Source: Devosia sp. | GTDB lineage: Bacteria > Pseudomonadota > Alphaproteobacteria > Rhizobiales > Devosiaceae | Direction: 5' to 3' | Assembly: GCF_024707125.1 (NCBI RefSeq) | Contig: NZ_JANQAH010000009.1 | Span: 124,001-188,000 of the forward strand | Length of the DNA stretch: 64,000 nucleotides | In this document: piece by piece, positions 24,870-33,126 of the stretch | How the letters are laid out: each line of letters opens with the position of its first letter | Position numbering within the stretch: the first letter of the stretch is position 1 | The notes under the pieces: model-generated | Databases searched by the model: none | The model's input: the letters and a program-made list of their open reading frames with translations, nothing else | What the model was told of the DNA's origin: nothing | Translations under genes and position numbers: made by a program

Positions 24870-25430
24870 TCTGACGCTCCCCCTCAGAGTTTCCCGACCG
24901 AAGGCGGAAAACTGCTGGCCGCGGGACCGCGCCACGCGGCCCGTCTGGCCCCAAAAGGGACTGGCCGCAACGGTGCGCGGCCAAGCCACACACAAACAGA
25001 AGGCAAGAAGCCAAAGCGCCAAAAGCCAGGCGCTTCAGAGGTTTGGATAGTCGTCTGCCGGGGGGCCGCCAAAGTGCCCTCGGGTTCCCGAACGCTCCTC
25101 CGGCGCTGGCGATGGCTGCGACGAGCAACCAGTCTAGCGTCGAACGAGAAGTTGAAAAAGCCAAACAGGCAGAATGACTATGCGAGAACTTTATCCGAAT
25201 ATTGCCGCCGCCGACAAGCTGCTTGCCCCGAATGGCCAGAGACACGCAATTTGCTGAGTGAGAGTATCATATACTTCCGCGAACGGATGTGCATTCCGTC
25301 CCAGACCTTGTCTCTGCGTTCCTATCTGGCCGATCCATCGCCGCGCGTTGGCGTCTATTGGCTAACAGACTGTTACCCTCGATAGACGCAAACGCGCGAA
25401 CAGGTGAAGATGGGCGGGATCTGACAGGCT
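24870..25430. other. Gene-free stretch of about 560 bp with a nested inverted repeat
   Basis: Frames here have no family resemblance. The left part should hold the promoter of the AraC gene. The right part contains the inverted repeat at 25342-25398, downstream of the amidohydrolase. I see no RNA gene or mobile-element end. Confidence 0.5.
25342..25398. repeat. Nested inverted repeat (17-bp arms plus inner 6-bp hairpin)
   Basis: Outer arms 25342-25358 and 25382-25398 pair over 17 bp with one mismatch (CGCGCGTTGGCGTCTAT against its partner). Inside, TAACAG-A-CTGTTA (25363-25375) forms a second dyad. It lies 33 bp past the amidohydrolase stop. No T-run follows on either strand, so a simple intrinsic terminator is not certain. 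Confidence 0.6.
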
Positions 25431-26795
25431 CTATGGCTGGTCGCCGGTTATGTCCTTGTAGATCACCCCATCCTTCATGATGATGAGGAAGTTGTTTGCC
25501 GGATCGGCAACCAGGGTCAGGTCTTCGAGCGGATTGCCGTCAACGAGCAGCAGATCGGCATAGGCGCCTTCCTCGATGAGGCCGATACGCCCGGGATAGG
25601 GATTGCGCTCGCCCGAGAGCAGGAGCAGCTCGCCATTGGTGCCCGTGGCCATCTGCAGCGCTTCGACCGGGGTGTACCATTCGAGCAGGTTGAGCAGCAT
25701 GTTGTTCTGGCCGCGGGCCAGAATGGGCGAGAACAGGATGTCTGTGCCCCAGGCCGTCTTGAGGTCGTACTTCTTGGCAAATTCGTAGACATTGCTGGTG
25801 CCGTGCAGCACCTCGTGGAATTTGTCCATGGAGGTGGGCGGCAGGCCCGCGCCGGCATTTTCGTCAAAAGGCTGGGTGCTGAGCCAGATGCCCTTCTCCG
25901 CCATCAGCTGCGCCGTCTCGTCATCGATCAGATGCGCATGCTCGATGACTTTTACGCCAGCATTGATCGCCGTCTGTACCGCCTGCGGCGTATAGGCATG
26001 GACGCCGACATAGGTGCCCCAGTTTGAGGCGGCTTGCACCGCAGCCTCGATCTCCACATCGATAAAGGTCGACGCATCGAGCGGGCTGAAGGGCGAGGCC
26101 ACCCCACCGCCCGCCGTCAGCTTGATCTGGGAGGCGCCCTGCATCAATTGCTCGCGGGTGCGCATGCGGACTTCGTCGGGGCTGTCGACCACCATGGCCA
26201 TGCCAGCCTCTTCCATCGGGGTCAGCTCACCGATCTTGCGCGGCAGATCGGCAAAGGTCCGGAAATCGCCGTGCCCGCTGGTAATGGTCAGCATCGCACC
26301 AGACGGATAGATACGCGGCCCGGGAATGAGGCCCTGGTCGATGATCTTCTTGAGCCCGAAGGCCGGACCGCCCAGATCACGCACCGTGGTAAAGCCGCGC
26401 ATCAGTGTCGCTGTCGCCTCGACGCCGGCAACGAGATGCGTATAGCCCATATCGGCAAGGCCGGTATCGGGGGTGACCCCGATCAGCATGGTGTGCCAAT
26501 GCGCGTCGATCAGGCCCGGCATCAGCACCTTGCCCTCGCCATCGATCACCGTGGCGCCGTCTTCGCTGATTGCAGCTGTCGAAATGCCGGCGATCTTGCC
26601 GTCCTTGACCAGAACATTGGATGGGCCACTCAGCGCATCCGACTGCCCATCAAAAATCATGACATTTTCGAACACGACCGGGGTTTTTGCCGTCTGGGCA
26701 AGGACTGCCGGCGCCGCCGCCAGCAGAGCCGCGGCCGCAACAGCCGGACCAACAAAAAACAACGACACCAGTGACTTGGCCTTAGAGACACTCAT
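25431..26795 (-). CDS. Exported amidohydrolase-family protein (imidazolonepropionase/prolidase-like)
   Basis: Metal-dependent hydrolase of 454 residues with a Sec signal peptide (membrane segment about 8-30, cleavage near LAQ at 32-34). The amidohydrolase metal motif is DAHWH (His99, His101). A likely carbamylated lysine is in IKLTAGGG, two further histidines in VGVHAYT and VIEHAHLID, and the final aspartate in AWGTDILF. All key residues are therefore present. Homologs of this exported group hydrolyse dipeptides with C-terminal proline or related amides, but the substrate cannot be read from sequence. It stands alone, with no operon partners on the same strand nearby. Confidence 0.85.
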   Translation of the reverse strand: MSVSKAKSLVSLFFVGPAVAAAALLAAAPAVLAQTAKTPVVFENVMIFDGQSDALSGPSNVLVKDGKIAGISTAAISEDGATVIDGEGKVLMPGLIDAHWHTMLIGVTPDTGLADMGYTHLVAGVEATATLMRGFTTVRDLGGPAFGLKKIIDQGLIPGPRIYPSGAMLTITSGHGDFRTFADLPRKIGELTPMEEAGMAMVVDSPDEVRMRTREQLMQGASQIKLTAGGGVASPFSPLDASTFIDVEIEAAVQAASNWGTYVGVHAYTPQAVQTAINAGVKVIEHAHLIDDETAQLMAEKGIWLSTQPFDENAGAGLPPTSMDKFHEVLHGTSNVYEFAKKYDLKTAWGTDILFSPILARGQNNMLLNLLEWYTPVEALQMATGTNGELLLLSGERNPYPGRIGLIEEGAYADLLLVDGNPLEDLTLVADPANNFLIIMKDGVIYKDITGDQP

Positions 26796-26947
26796 GGCAC
26801 GCAGAGCTCCTTACACTTCCGGGAGGCAAAGCTTAGCCGGATGAGGGGGCCCAACAATCGCACAAAATCCCAAACTGCAGCCTGCCGTCCCAACTGTGGC
26901 TGGACAGGTCACGGGCGCTGGGCAGTTCACTGCATCTCAATGGCGGT

Positions 26948-26975
26948 GCTGCCCTCGGTCAGGCCCGAGGGCAGC
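26948..26975. terminator. GC-rich hairpin, 11-bp stem
   Basis: GCTGCCCTCGG and CCGAGGGCAGC pair perfectly around a 6-base loop, 58 bases past the stop of the minus-strand gene at 27034. TTTT follows a few bases later only on the plus strand. It may act as a terminator for that gene or as a barrier to plus-strand transcription. Confidence 0.5.
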
Positions 26976-27033
26976 CCAGTGTTTTCGGGCTCACGGGGGG
27001 CTGGGACAGTGGCAGGATCGCTGCCAGTGCCCA

Positions 27034-27597
27034 TTACCAGACCTTGACCGAGGCGATCGCCCCCTGCAGTTGCCGGCTCAGGTTCGACATGTCGCGCCGT
27101 ATCGAAGTGCAATTGCGGAAATCCCGGGCCGTGCAGAGATCGACGCTGAGCGAATTGCCGTGGATGGCGACCGAGGCGATCCGGTTGCGCCAATTGCCCA
27201 GATTGGCATTGCCGTTGCCGGGCCGCAGGCAAAAGCTGTCACCGCGGAAATTGGGGCGATCGTAGAAACAGGCGCGCGCCGGACCAGCGTCAAAATCGAA
27301 ATCGGGCCAGGGCATGGGCGGCGGCGGTGCAGCAATGAGGCGCATCACATAGGATTGGGAGAGCCAGCCGGTATCGCGCCCGGCATTGACGAGGCACCAA
27401 TTGCGTTCGCAACGGACGATCGTCACCTCTTCCCCCGAGCGTACCACGCGGATCACGGCATGGTTCGTGCCCGGCCCGTTGCGCAAATTGACATTGGCAA
27501 CCGTGACCGCCGGCCCGAACATCTGGGCCAGGGCCGGCAGGGACAGCACCAAGACGGCAAAGGCCGCCATGGCAAACCGGACAAGCGTTCTAATCAT
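27034..27597 (-). CDS. Exported SH3b and beta/gamma-crystallin-like (I36-type) protein
   Basis: 187 residues from ATG 27597, preceded by GGAGG at good spacing. A signal peptide covers about 1-24 (LSLPALAQ). Residues about 28-85 form a bacterial SH3 domain (NVNLRNGPGTNHAVI, then GWLSQSYV). After a proline-rich linker, the C-terminal part from about 108 (ACFYDRPNFRGDSFCL, then WRNRIASVAIHG) looks like the crystallin-fold peptidase-inhibitor I36 group. SH3b domains often bind peptidoglycan, so a periplasmic wall-associated role is possible. Four cysteines in the second domain could form disulfides. Function unknown. Confidence 0.75.
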   Translation of the reverse strand: MIRTLVRFAMAAFAVLVLSLPALAQMFGPAVTVANVNLRNGPGTNHAVIRVVRSGEEVTIVRCERNWCLVNAGRDTGWLSQSYVMRLIAAPPPPMPWPDFDFDAGPARACFYDRPNFRGDSFCLRPGNGNANLGNWRNRIASVAIHGNSLSVDLCTARDFRNCTSIRRDMSNLSRQLQGAIASVKVW

Positions 27598-28061
27598 AGT
27601 GAGACCTCCAATCGGACGCGGATCACTTGCTGCTTGTGCCGTCAAACCGGCTTCCTGACGAGCAAACCTGACCGCGCCTGCACAAATCCAAAATAGTAAA
27701 TTTCGATTTGACTGACGCTATCACAGACAAAAAGCCGGACAACGCCACATGAAGATGGATCCTGAAAAGATGGACGGAATGCCAAGAATGTGGACTGCCG
27801 GACAAGAGTTTCAATTACTTCTCTATTGATCGAATTGCTTGCATGCGTGCTGAAGTTACACGGCCCGCTTTAGCGGAACGCTGGGCTCGTTATGCGGGGA
27901 GTGTCTGGGCACGCTGCCGAACCGCTGATCGGTGGATGGGATGAAAGCGTACAGGTGAGCGCCTTCTCCTCAAGGGAGCGGAGACAAGAGGTCTCGGCCG
28001 CCGTCTCAGTCCTCCAGCAAGCGGGAGCGGTTACTTTGGCGCCTTGTGGCTCCCCACCCCA

Positions 28062-28156
28062 CCCTCATTCCCTCCCCACAAAGGGGAGGGGAGGCGCTTG
28101 CCTCAATGACACTGCTCTTTCGTCTCCCTCCCCCTTGTGGGGAGGGATTAAGGGGG
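28062..28156. repeat. Large imperfect inverted repeat of intergenic palindrome type
   Basis: The arm at 28062-28091 (core TCCCTCCCCACAAAGGGGAG) and the arm at 28125-28156 are near-complementary over more than 20 bp, and each arm also folds on itself (CCCTCCCC/GGGGAGGG). This is the architecture of rhizobial palindromic intergenic elements. Confidence 0.65.
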
Positions 28157-28157
28157 G

Positions 28158-28197
28158 CCGATGCGTCACAAGTGAGTCCGATGCGTCACAAGTGAAC
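28158..28197. repeat. Two tandem copies of a 20-bp unit
   Basis: The 18-mer CCGATGCGTCACAAGTGA occurs at 28158-28175 and 28178-28195 without mismatch. Each unit contains TCAC-AA-GTGA, a small dyad. Adjacent to the large inverted repeat. Confidence 0.75.
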
Positions 28198-28303
28198 AGT
28201 TCCCGCGACGGGGCCAAGGGAGTGTCCGCTCTGGATGCATCTTGTTGCCGTGACGCCTTCTAAGACACGGTGCGTGGGGCGAAAGCGCCCTGACCAAAGC
28301 CTT

Positions 28304-28367
28304 CCCTTGACGGGGCGGTTGGGAGGAGGCGCGGGTGGCGCAATGCTATGGCCCGCCCCATCAAGGG
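28304..28367. repeat. Inverted repeat with 15-bp arms
   Basis: CCCTTGACGGGGCGG (28304-28318) and CCGCCCCATCAAGGG (28353-28367) pair with one mismatch around a 34-base centre. Probably another palindromic intergenic element. Confidence 0.6.
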
Positions 28368-28606
28368 TAGACGGGCGCATGGTGCGCGAATGACGGAGAG
28401 CGCGAAAACCCTCAGCCGGCGGGACCACAAACGGCCAAAGCCCAAAACTACGACCGGCATTTTCGCGGGCAACGAAAGTTGGAAAGCGGGACGCCAAGCC
28501 TAGTGTGGGGACGCCTCGCCATTCTCCTCACGCCCCTGTGAGCGCTAGCCTCATCCGGCTCCAAAGAGGATTTGTGTTTTGTTGGAGCCAGTTAGGGGGC
28601 GGCGGT

Positions 28607-30044
28607 ATGGCGGGAACTGACAAGGGGAAACTATCGCTCAATGCGCTGACGGCGATGGTCATAGGGTCCATGATCGGGGCCGGCATCTTTAACCTGCCGG
28701 GGCGCTTTGCGACCGCAACGGGACCTTTTGGCGCCATCACCGCCTGGGCCATTGCCGGCACCGGCATGTATATGCTGGCCCGCGTTTTCCAGTCGCTCGC
28801 GACCCGAAGACCCGACATCGATTCCGGCGTTTTCGCTTATGCCAAGGCCGGTTTCGGCGACTATATGGGGTTCCTCTCTGCCTTTGGCTATTGGCTCGGG
28901 AGCTGTCTCGGCAACGTCTTTTACTGGGTTCTTATCGGCTCGACACTGGGACGTTTCTTCCCTGAGCTCTTTGGCGATGGCAGCAGTCCCATTGCCATCA
29001 TCGTGTCGCTGGCCGGCATCTGGGCCTTCCATTTCATGATCCTGCGCGGCGTCGAACAGGCCGCCTTCATCAATACCGTCGTGACCATCGCCAAGATCGT
29101 GCCGATCGTGGTGGCGGTCCTGATCTTCATTTTCTTCTTCAACTACAACCAGTTCTCCGAAAACTTCTTCGGCGGCCTCAACATGCCGGAAAAGAGCCTG
29201 GTGGCGCAGGTGCGCGACACCATGCTCATCACCGTCTTCGTCTTCCTCGGCATCGAAGGGGCCAGCGTGTATTCGCGCTTTGCCAAGAAGCGCGAGGATG
29301 TCGGCAGCGCCACGGTGCTGGGCTTTGTCGCCGTGACTGGCCTGATGGTCGCAGTCACCCTCCTGCCCTTTGCGACCGCCCCGCGCGCCGAAATTGCCGG
29401 GGTGGCGAACCCCTCCCTTGCCGGGGCGCTCGAACTGGTCGTGGGCCATTGGGGTGCCGTGTTCATTTCCATCGGTGTGCTGGTTTCGGTGCTCGGCGCC
29501 TATCTTGCCTGGTCGCTGATCTGCGCCGAGGTGATGTTCGCTGCGGCCAAGTCGCAGGACATGCCAAAAGATGTTCGCGGCGCAGAACGACAATGGCGTG
29601 CCGGCCAATGCGCTCTGGCTGACCAATATCGTGGTCTCGCTCTTTGTCATCTCGACCTATTGGTCGGCTGACGCCTTCAACTTCATGCTCGACATGACCA
29701 GCGTCACCGCGCTCCTGCCCTATCTGCTGGTGGCCGGCTATGGCGTCATCGTTGCCCGACGCGGCATCGGCTATGAGCCCAATGACAGCGAAAGGGGCAT
29801 GGATCAGATCATCGCCTGGATCGCCGTCGTCTACACGCTCTTCATGTTCGTGGCCGCGGGGCTGAAATATGTCCTGCTCGTCGCCGTGCTCTTCGTTCCC
29901 GGAACCCTGATCCTCTATTTCTGGGCCCGCCGCGAGCAGCGCGCCAAATTCTTTACTCCGGTCGAACTGATCGTCTTCGGCGTCACCGTGCTGGCAGGCA
30001 TTGCGGGCACGATCGGCCTTTTGACCGGCACCATTACCCCCTGA
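28607..30044 (+). pseudogene. arcD: arcD-type arginine/ornithine antiporter, interrupted by a one-base frameshift
   Basis: APC-superfamily amino acid antiporter in two frames. From ATG 28607 (after a GGGGGCGGCGG stretch) the first frame reads MAGTDKGKLSLNALTAM with about eight membrane segments, to SQDMPK near 29568. It then runs out of family and stops at 29671. A second frame continues exactly (MFAAQNDNGVPANALWLTN) to the stop at 30044. Removing one A from the four-A run at 29566-29569 restores a 478-residue protein, the usual ArcD length. The antiporter would import arginine in exchange for ornithine or citrulline for the following arcA. Real mutation or sequencing error cannot be separated here. 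Confidence 0.82.
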
Positions 30045-30060
30045 TCGAGGAGCTTGAAGC

Positions 30061-31299
30061 ATGGAAACCAGTTTTGGCGTCCATTCCGAAGTCGGCCAAT
30101 TGCGCAAGGTCATGGTTTGCGCCCCCGGCCGGGCGCATCAGCGGCTGACGCCTTCCAACTGCGACGACCTGCTGTTTGACGACGTGCTTTGGGTCGATGT
30201 GGCCAAGCGCGACCATTTCGACTTCATGAACAAGCTGCGCGAGCGCGGCGTCGATGTCGTGGAAATGCACAATCTGCTCGAGGAAACCGTGGCGCTGCCC
30301 GAGGCGAGGGCCTGGATTCTCGACAACCAGATCGCGCCCAACAAGGTCGGCCCCGATCTCGTCGACGATGTCCGCTCCTATCTCGATGGCCTTTCCAACC
30401 GCCAGCTGGCCGAAACCCTGATCGGGGGACTCTCCACCTATGAGTTTCCCGATGATATCGGCGGGGAGCGCATGAACCTGGTGCGGGACGCCGCCGGGGT
30501 GAACGAATATCTCCTGCCCCCGCTGCCCAATACGCTCTACACCCGCGACACCACCTGCTGGATCTATGGCGGGGTGACGCTCAACCCGCTCTATTGGCCG
30601 GCGCGACACGAGGAAACGCTCCTCACCAGCTCCATCTACAAGTTCCATCCCGACTTTGCCGGCAAGGTGAATGTCTGGTGGGGCGATCCGACCAAGGAAT
30701 GGGACCTGGCGACGCTCGAAGGCGGCGACGTTATGCCCATCGGCAAGGGCAACGTCTTGATCGGCATGAGCGAGCGCACCTCGCGCCAGGCAATCGCCCA
30801 GCTGGCGAAAACCCTCTTTGAAAAGGGCGCGGTGGAACGCGTCATCGTGGCCGCCATGCCAAAACTGCGCGCCGCCATGCATCTCGACACGGTCTTCACC
30901 TTCGCCGACCGCGACTGCGTGCTGATCTATCCAGATATCGTCAATCCCATCGAGTGCTTCTCCTATCGGCCCGATGGCAAAGGCGGGCTGGAGCTCAGCA
31001 AGGACAAGGGCGGGCTGGTCGAAACCGTACGCGAGGCGCTGGGGCTCTCAGCCATTCGCGTCGTCGAGACGGCCGGCAATGATTATACCCGCGAGCGCAC
31101 CCAATGGGACAGCGGCGCCAATCTCGTCTGCGCCTCGCCCGGCGTCGTCTTCGCCTATGACCGCAACACCTATGTCAACACGCTGCTGCGCAAGGCGGGC
31201 ATCGAGGTCATTACCATCTCGGGCTCCGAGCTGGGTCGCGGCCGTGGCGGCGGCCATTGCATGACCTGCCCGATCATCCGCGACGCCGTCGACTACTGA
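30061..31299 (+). CDS. arcA: Arginine deiminase
   Basis: Guanidino-modifying enzyme of 412 residues that converts arginine to citrulline and ammonia. The start MHSEVG-type region ([19 protein letters not shown]) is typical, and the catalytic nucleophile is Cys400 in GGGHCMTCP. The conserved FTFADRDC and the Asp/Glu/His substrate-binding stretches (EGGDVMPIG) are intact. It starts 16 bases after arcD, with GAGGAGC as ribosome site. Neither arcB (ornithine carbamoyltransferase) nor arcC (carbamate kinase) is in the window, so ATP gain by the full pathway is not supported locally. Ammonia release for acid defence fits the downstream genes better. Confidence 0.93.
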   Translation: METSFGVHSEVGQLRKVMVCAPGRAHQRLTPSNCDDLLFDDVLWVDVAKRDHFDFMNKLRERGVDVVEMHNLLEETVALPEARAWILDNQIAPNKVGPDLVDDVRSYLDGLSNRQLAETLIGGLSTYEFPDDIGGERMNLVRDAAGVNEYLLPPLPNTLYTRDTTCWIYGGVTLNPLYWPARHEETLLTSSIYKFHPDFAGKVNVWWGDPTKEWDLATLEGGDVMPIGKGNVLIGMSERTSRQAIAQLAKTLFEKGAVERVIVAAMPKLRAAMHLDTVFTFADRDCVLIYPDIVNPIECFSYRPDGKGGLELSKDKGGLVETVREALGLSAIRVVETAGNDYTRERTQWDSGANLVCASPGVVFAYDRNTYVNTLLRKAGIEVITISGSELGRGRGGGHCMTCPIIRDAVDY

Positions 31300-31331
31300 C
31301 CGGTTCCAAGACACTCAATCCGAGGTGCAAC

Positions 31332-31712
31332 ATGTCTAGCAATTTCTGGGAAGTTCTCTGGCTGATCCTCTCCACCTTCTTCCTCATCACCTATCTCATC
31401 GTGCTGTTCCAGATCATCATCGACCTGTTCCGCGACCGCGAGATCGGCGGCTTTGCGCGGGCCATCTGGGTGATCGCACTGATCTTCGTGCCCATGCTGA
31501 CGGCGCTGTTCTATCTGCTCATCCGCGGCAGCGGCATGGGGCGGCGGCAGATCCAGGCCAGTCAGGAGGCAAGGGCGGAGGCCGAAACCTATATCCGCAA
31601 TGTCGCCGGCACCTCGCCGGCCGAACAGATCGCCCGGGCCAATGGCCTCCTGAAGGACGGGGTGATCTCCGAGGCCGAGTTCAACGCGCTCAAGGCCAAG
31701 GCGCTGGCATGA
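31332..31712 (+). CDS. Small membrane protein with PLDc_N and SHOCT-like domains
   Basis: 126 residues from ATG 31332, with GAGG seven bases upstream. Two membrane segments (about 8-30 and 44-64, the second with IWVIALIFVPMLTALFYLL) match the phospholipase-D-nuclease N-terminal (PLDc_N) membrane domain. A polar linker follows, and a C-terminal SHOCT-like motif (about 100-124, ANGLLKDGVISEAEFNALKAKAL), a short helix pair common at the ends of stress-related membrane proteins. It overlaps exoD by ATGA. Function unknown. Its place inside the arc-nhaC unit suggests envelope or pH stress. Confidence 0.75.
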   Translation: MSSNFWEVLWLILSTFFLITYLIVLFQIIIDLFRDREIGGFARAIWVIALIFVPMLTALFYLLIRGSGMGRRQIQASQEARAEAETYIRNVAGTSPAEQIARANGLLKDGVISEAEFNALKAKALA

Positions 31713-32443
31713 GCGAGACGGGTCGAGATGGCTCAACGGGAGTTCATGCCGGCATGACCGACAAGGGCCCGGGCCATGATCATGATCATGATCATGATCG
31801 AGATCACGACCCGATCATCCCGATTGTCGATGTCATCGTCGCGCAGTTGCGCGAACGGGCGGGGCGGCCCGATGCCGCCCTGACCTGCGCGGACCTGTTA
31901 GGGATGGTCGGCGAGCGTTCGCATGTGCTGGCGATCATGCTCTTTGCGCTGCTCAACCTCCTGCCCGGCCCGCCCGGTTACAACTTCCTTATGGCCGTGG
32001 CCATGTTCGCGGTCGGCATATCCATGCTGCTGCGCCAGCCACTGAGCTTTGGCAGCTGGTTTGGCCGCATGCCGCTGCCGCTCAAAGTCATCAAGAAGCT
32101 GCTCGAGGCGCTGGCCATGATCGTGCGCTGGGTCGCAAAGATTTCAGCGCCCCGCTGGCGCGGGCTGACCGGACCGGGCGCCATGCCCTTCGTGGCCGTG
32201 ATCGCCATCGTCCTGGCGCTGGTCAACATGGCCCCGGTGCCGTTCATGAATCTCATTCCTTCGGCGGGGCTGGCCGTCATCTGCATGGGCGTCCTCAACC
32301 AGGACGGCATCGCTGTCCTCGCGGGCGTCGCCATCGGCGCCCTGGGCACTCTGGTGGCGCTGGTCGCCATCTGGCTGATCTTCGTGCTCGCCTTCGCCCT
32401 GGGCGATATCGTCGAGCATGTGGTGGAGGGGGATGACCCCTGA
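31709..32443 (+). CDS. exoD: ExoD-family membrane protein
   Basis: 244 residues. The ExoD domain (about 40-230) has RSHVLAIMLFALLNLLPGPPG and several membrane segments. In Sinorhizobium meliloti exoD mutants are sensitive to alkali and affected in exopolysaccharide. The N-terminus carries a low-complexity stretch HDHDHDHDRDHD encoded by four tandem CATGAT units at 31775-31798, which could bind metal. The start at 31709 overlaps the previous stop. Met16 (31754) is an alternative, both leaving the His/Asp tract in place. Confidence 0.82.
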   Translation: MSETGRDGSTGVHAGMTDKGPGHDHDHDHDRDHDPIIPIVDVIVAQLRERAGRPDAALTCADLLGMVGERSHVLAIMLFALLNLLPGPPGYNFLMAVAMFAVGISMLLRQPLSFGSWFGRMPLPLKVIKKLLEALAMIVRWVAKISAPRWRGLTGPGAMPFVAVIAIVLALVNMAPVPFMNLIPSAGLAVICMGVLNQDGIAVLAGVAIGALGTLVALVAIWLIFVLAFALGDIVEHVVEGDDP

Positions 32444-32532
32444 CGGGATAGGCCGGTCGCCTCCGGGTGCGCGGCAGAGCATGAAAACCGGCCCGCGGGC
32501 CAGAACGACACACAAGTGCAAGGAGTTACCAA

Positions 32533-33096
32533 ATGGCGGCGTCTTCCAAGCGTTGGGCGGTTACGTTCAGCCTGTTGCGCGGCGCGCTACTGCTGATCGG
32601 TGGGCTTGTCGCCATGTTTCTCCCCGACTACGCGCTGAAGGTCGTGGTGGTGGTCGGCGGCACGGTGCTGCTGGTCGATGGCGTGCTGGGGGCCCTGGCG
32701 AGCCAGAATTACGGCATTGAATCGAGCTGGCCGTTCTGGCTGAGCCTGGTGCGCGGCGGCCTCGCCGCGCTGGCCGGCATAATGCTGCTCCTGAGCCCTT
32801 TCCTTGCAGGCATGCTGACCCCCGAAGTCCTCTCCTGGGTGATCGGGCTCGGCGCCATTGCCGTAGGCCTGACGGAAGCCTTCATCCTGATCCGCTACCG
32901 CAAGAATTCTCCGCCGGTCTGGACCTCGGTTGCCGGCGCCGCGATCTACATCGTGCTCGGCGCCCTGCTCATCGCCCTGCCGATGACCGGCGCACTCCTC
33001 CTGATGCAGATCGGGGGCGGCCTCGTTGCCCTTTTTGGCCTGATACAGATCGTGCGCAGCTGGGGTGCGGCCAAGGAACGGCTGGCGCGGGGCTGA
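32533..33096 (+). CDS. HdeD-family membrane protein (DUF308)
   Basis: 187 residues, six predicted membrane segments arranged as repeated pairs, matching the HdeD/DUF308 family. E. coli HdeD contributes to acid resistance at high cell density. The ribosome site AAGGAG lies seven bases before ATG 32533. It is placed between exoD and nhaC on the same strand with short spacers, consistent with a pH-response operon that begins with arcD. Biochemical role is unknown. Confidence 0.8.
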   Translation: MAASSKRWAVTFSLLRGALLLIGGLVAMFLPDYALKVVVVVGGTVLLVDGVLGALASQNYGIESSWPFWLSLVRGGLAALAGIMLLLSPFLAGMLTPEVLSWVIGLGAIAVGLTEAFILIRYRKNSPPVWTSVAGAAIYIVLGALLIALPMTGALLLMQIGGGLVALFGLIQIVRSWGAAKERLARG

Positions 33097-33126
33097 ACGT
33101 TTGCCGTTTCCGAGGAGCGCCACCAA

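Larger units (their letters stand above)
27598..28606. other. Intergenic region of about 1 kb, repeat-rich
   Basis: No frame here resembles a protein family. The left 400 bp show nothing I recognise. From about 28060 to 28370 there are large inverted repeats and a tandem 20-mer, each listed separately. The arcD promoter must lie near the right end. Confidence 0.6.

Noticed and set aside
27892-28263. 123-codon frame in the repeat-rich gap before arcD
   Set aside because: It is mostly a translation of the inverted repeats, with no ribosome site or similarity.
28062-28367. CRISPR array or insertion-sequence remnant
   Set aside because: There are only inverted repeats and a single tandem duplication, no regularly spaced repeats with spacers, and no transposase fragment.
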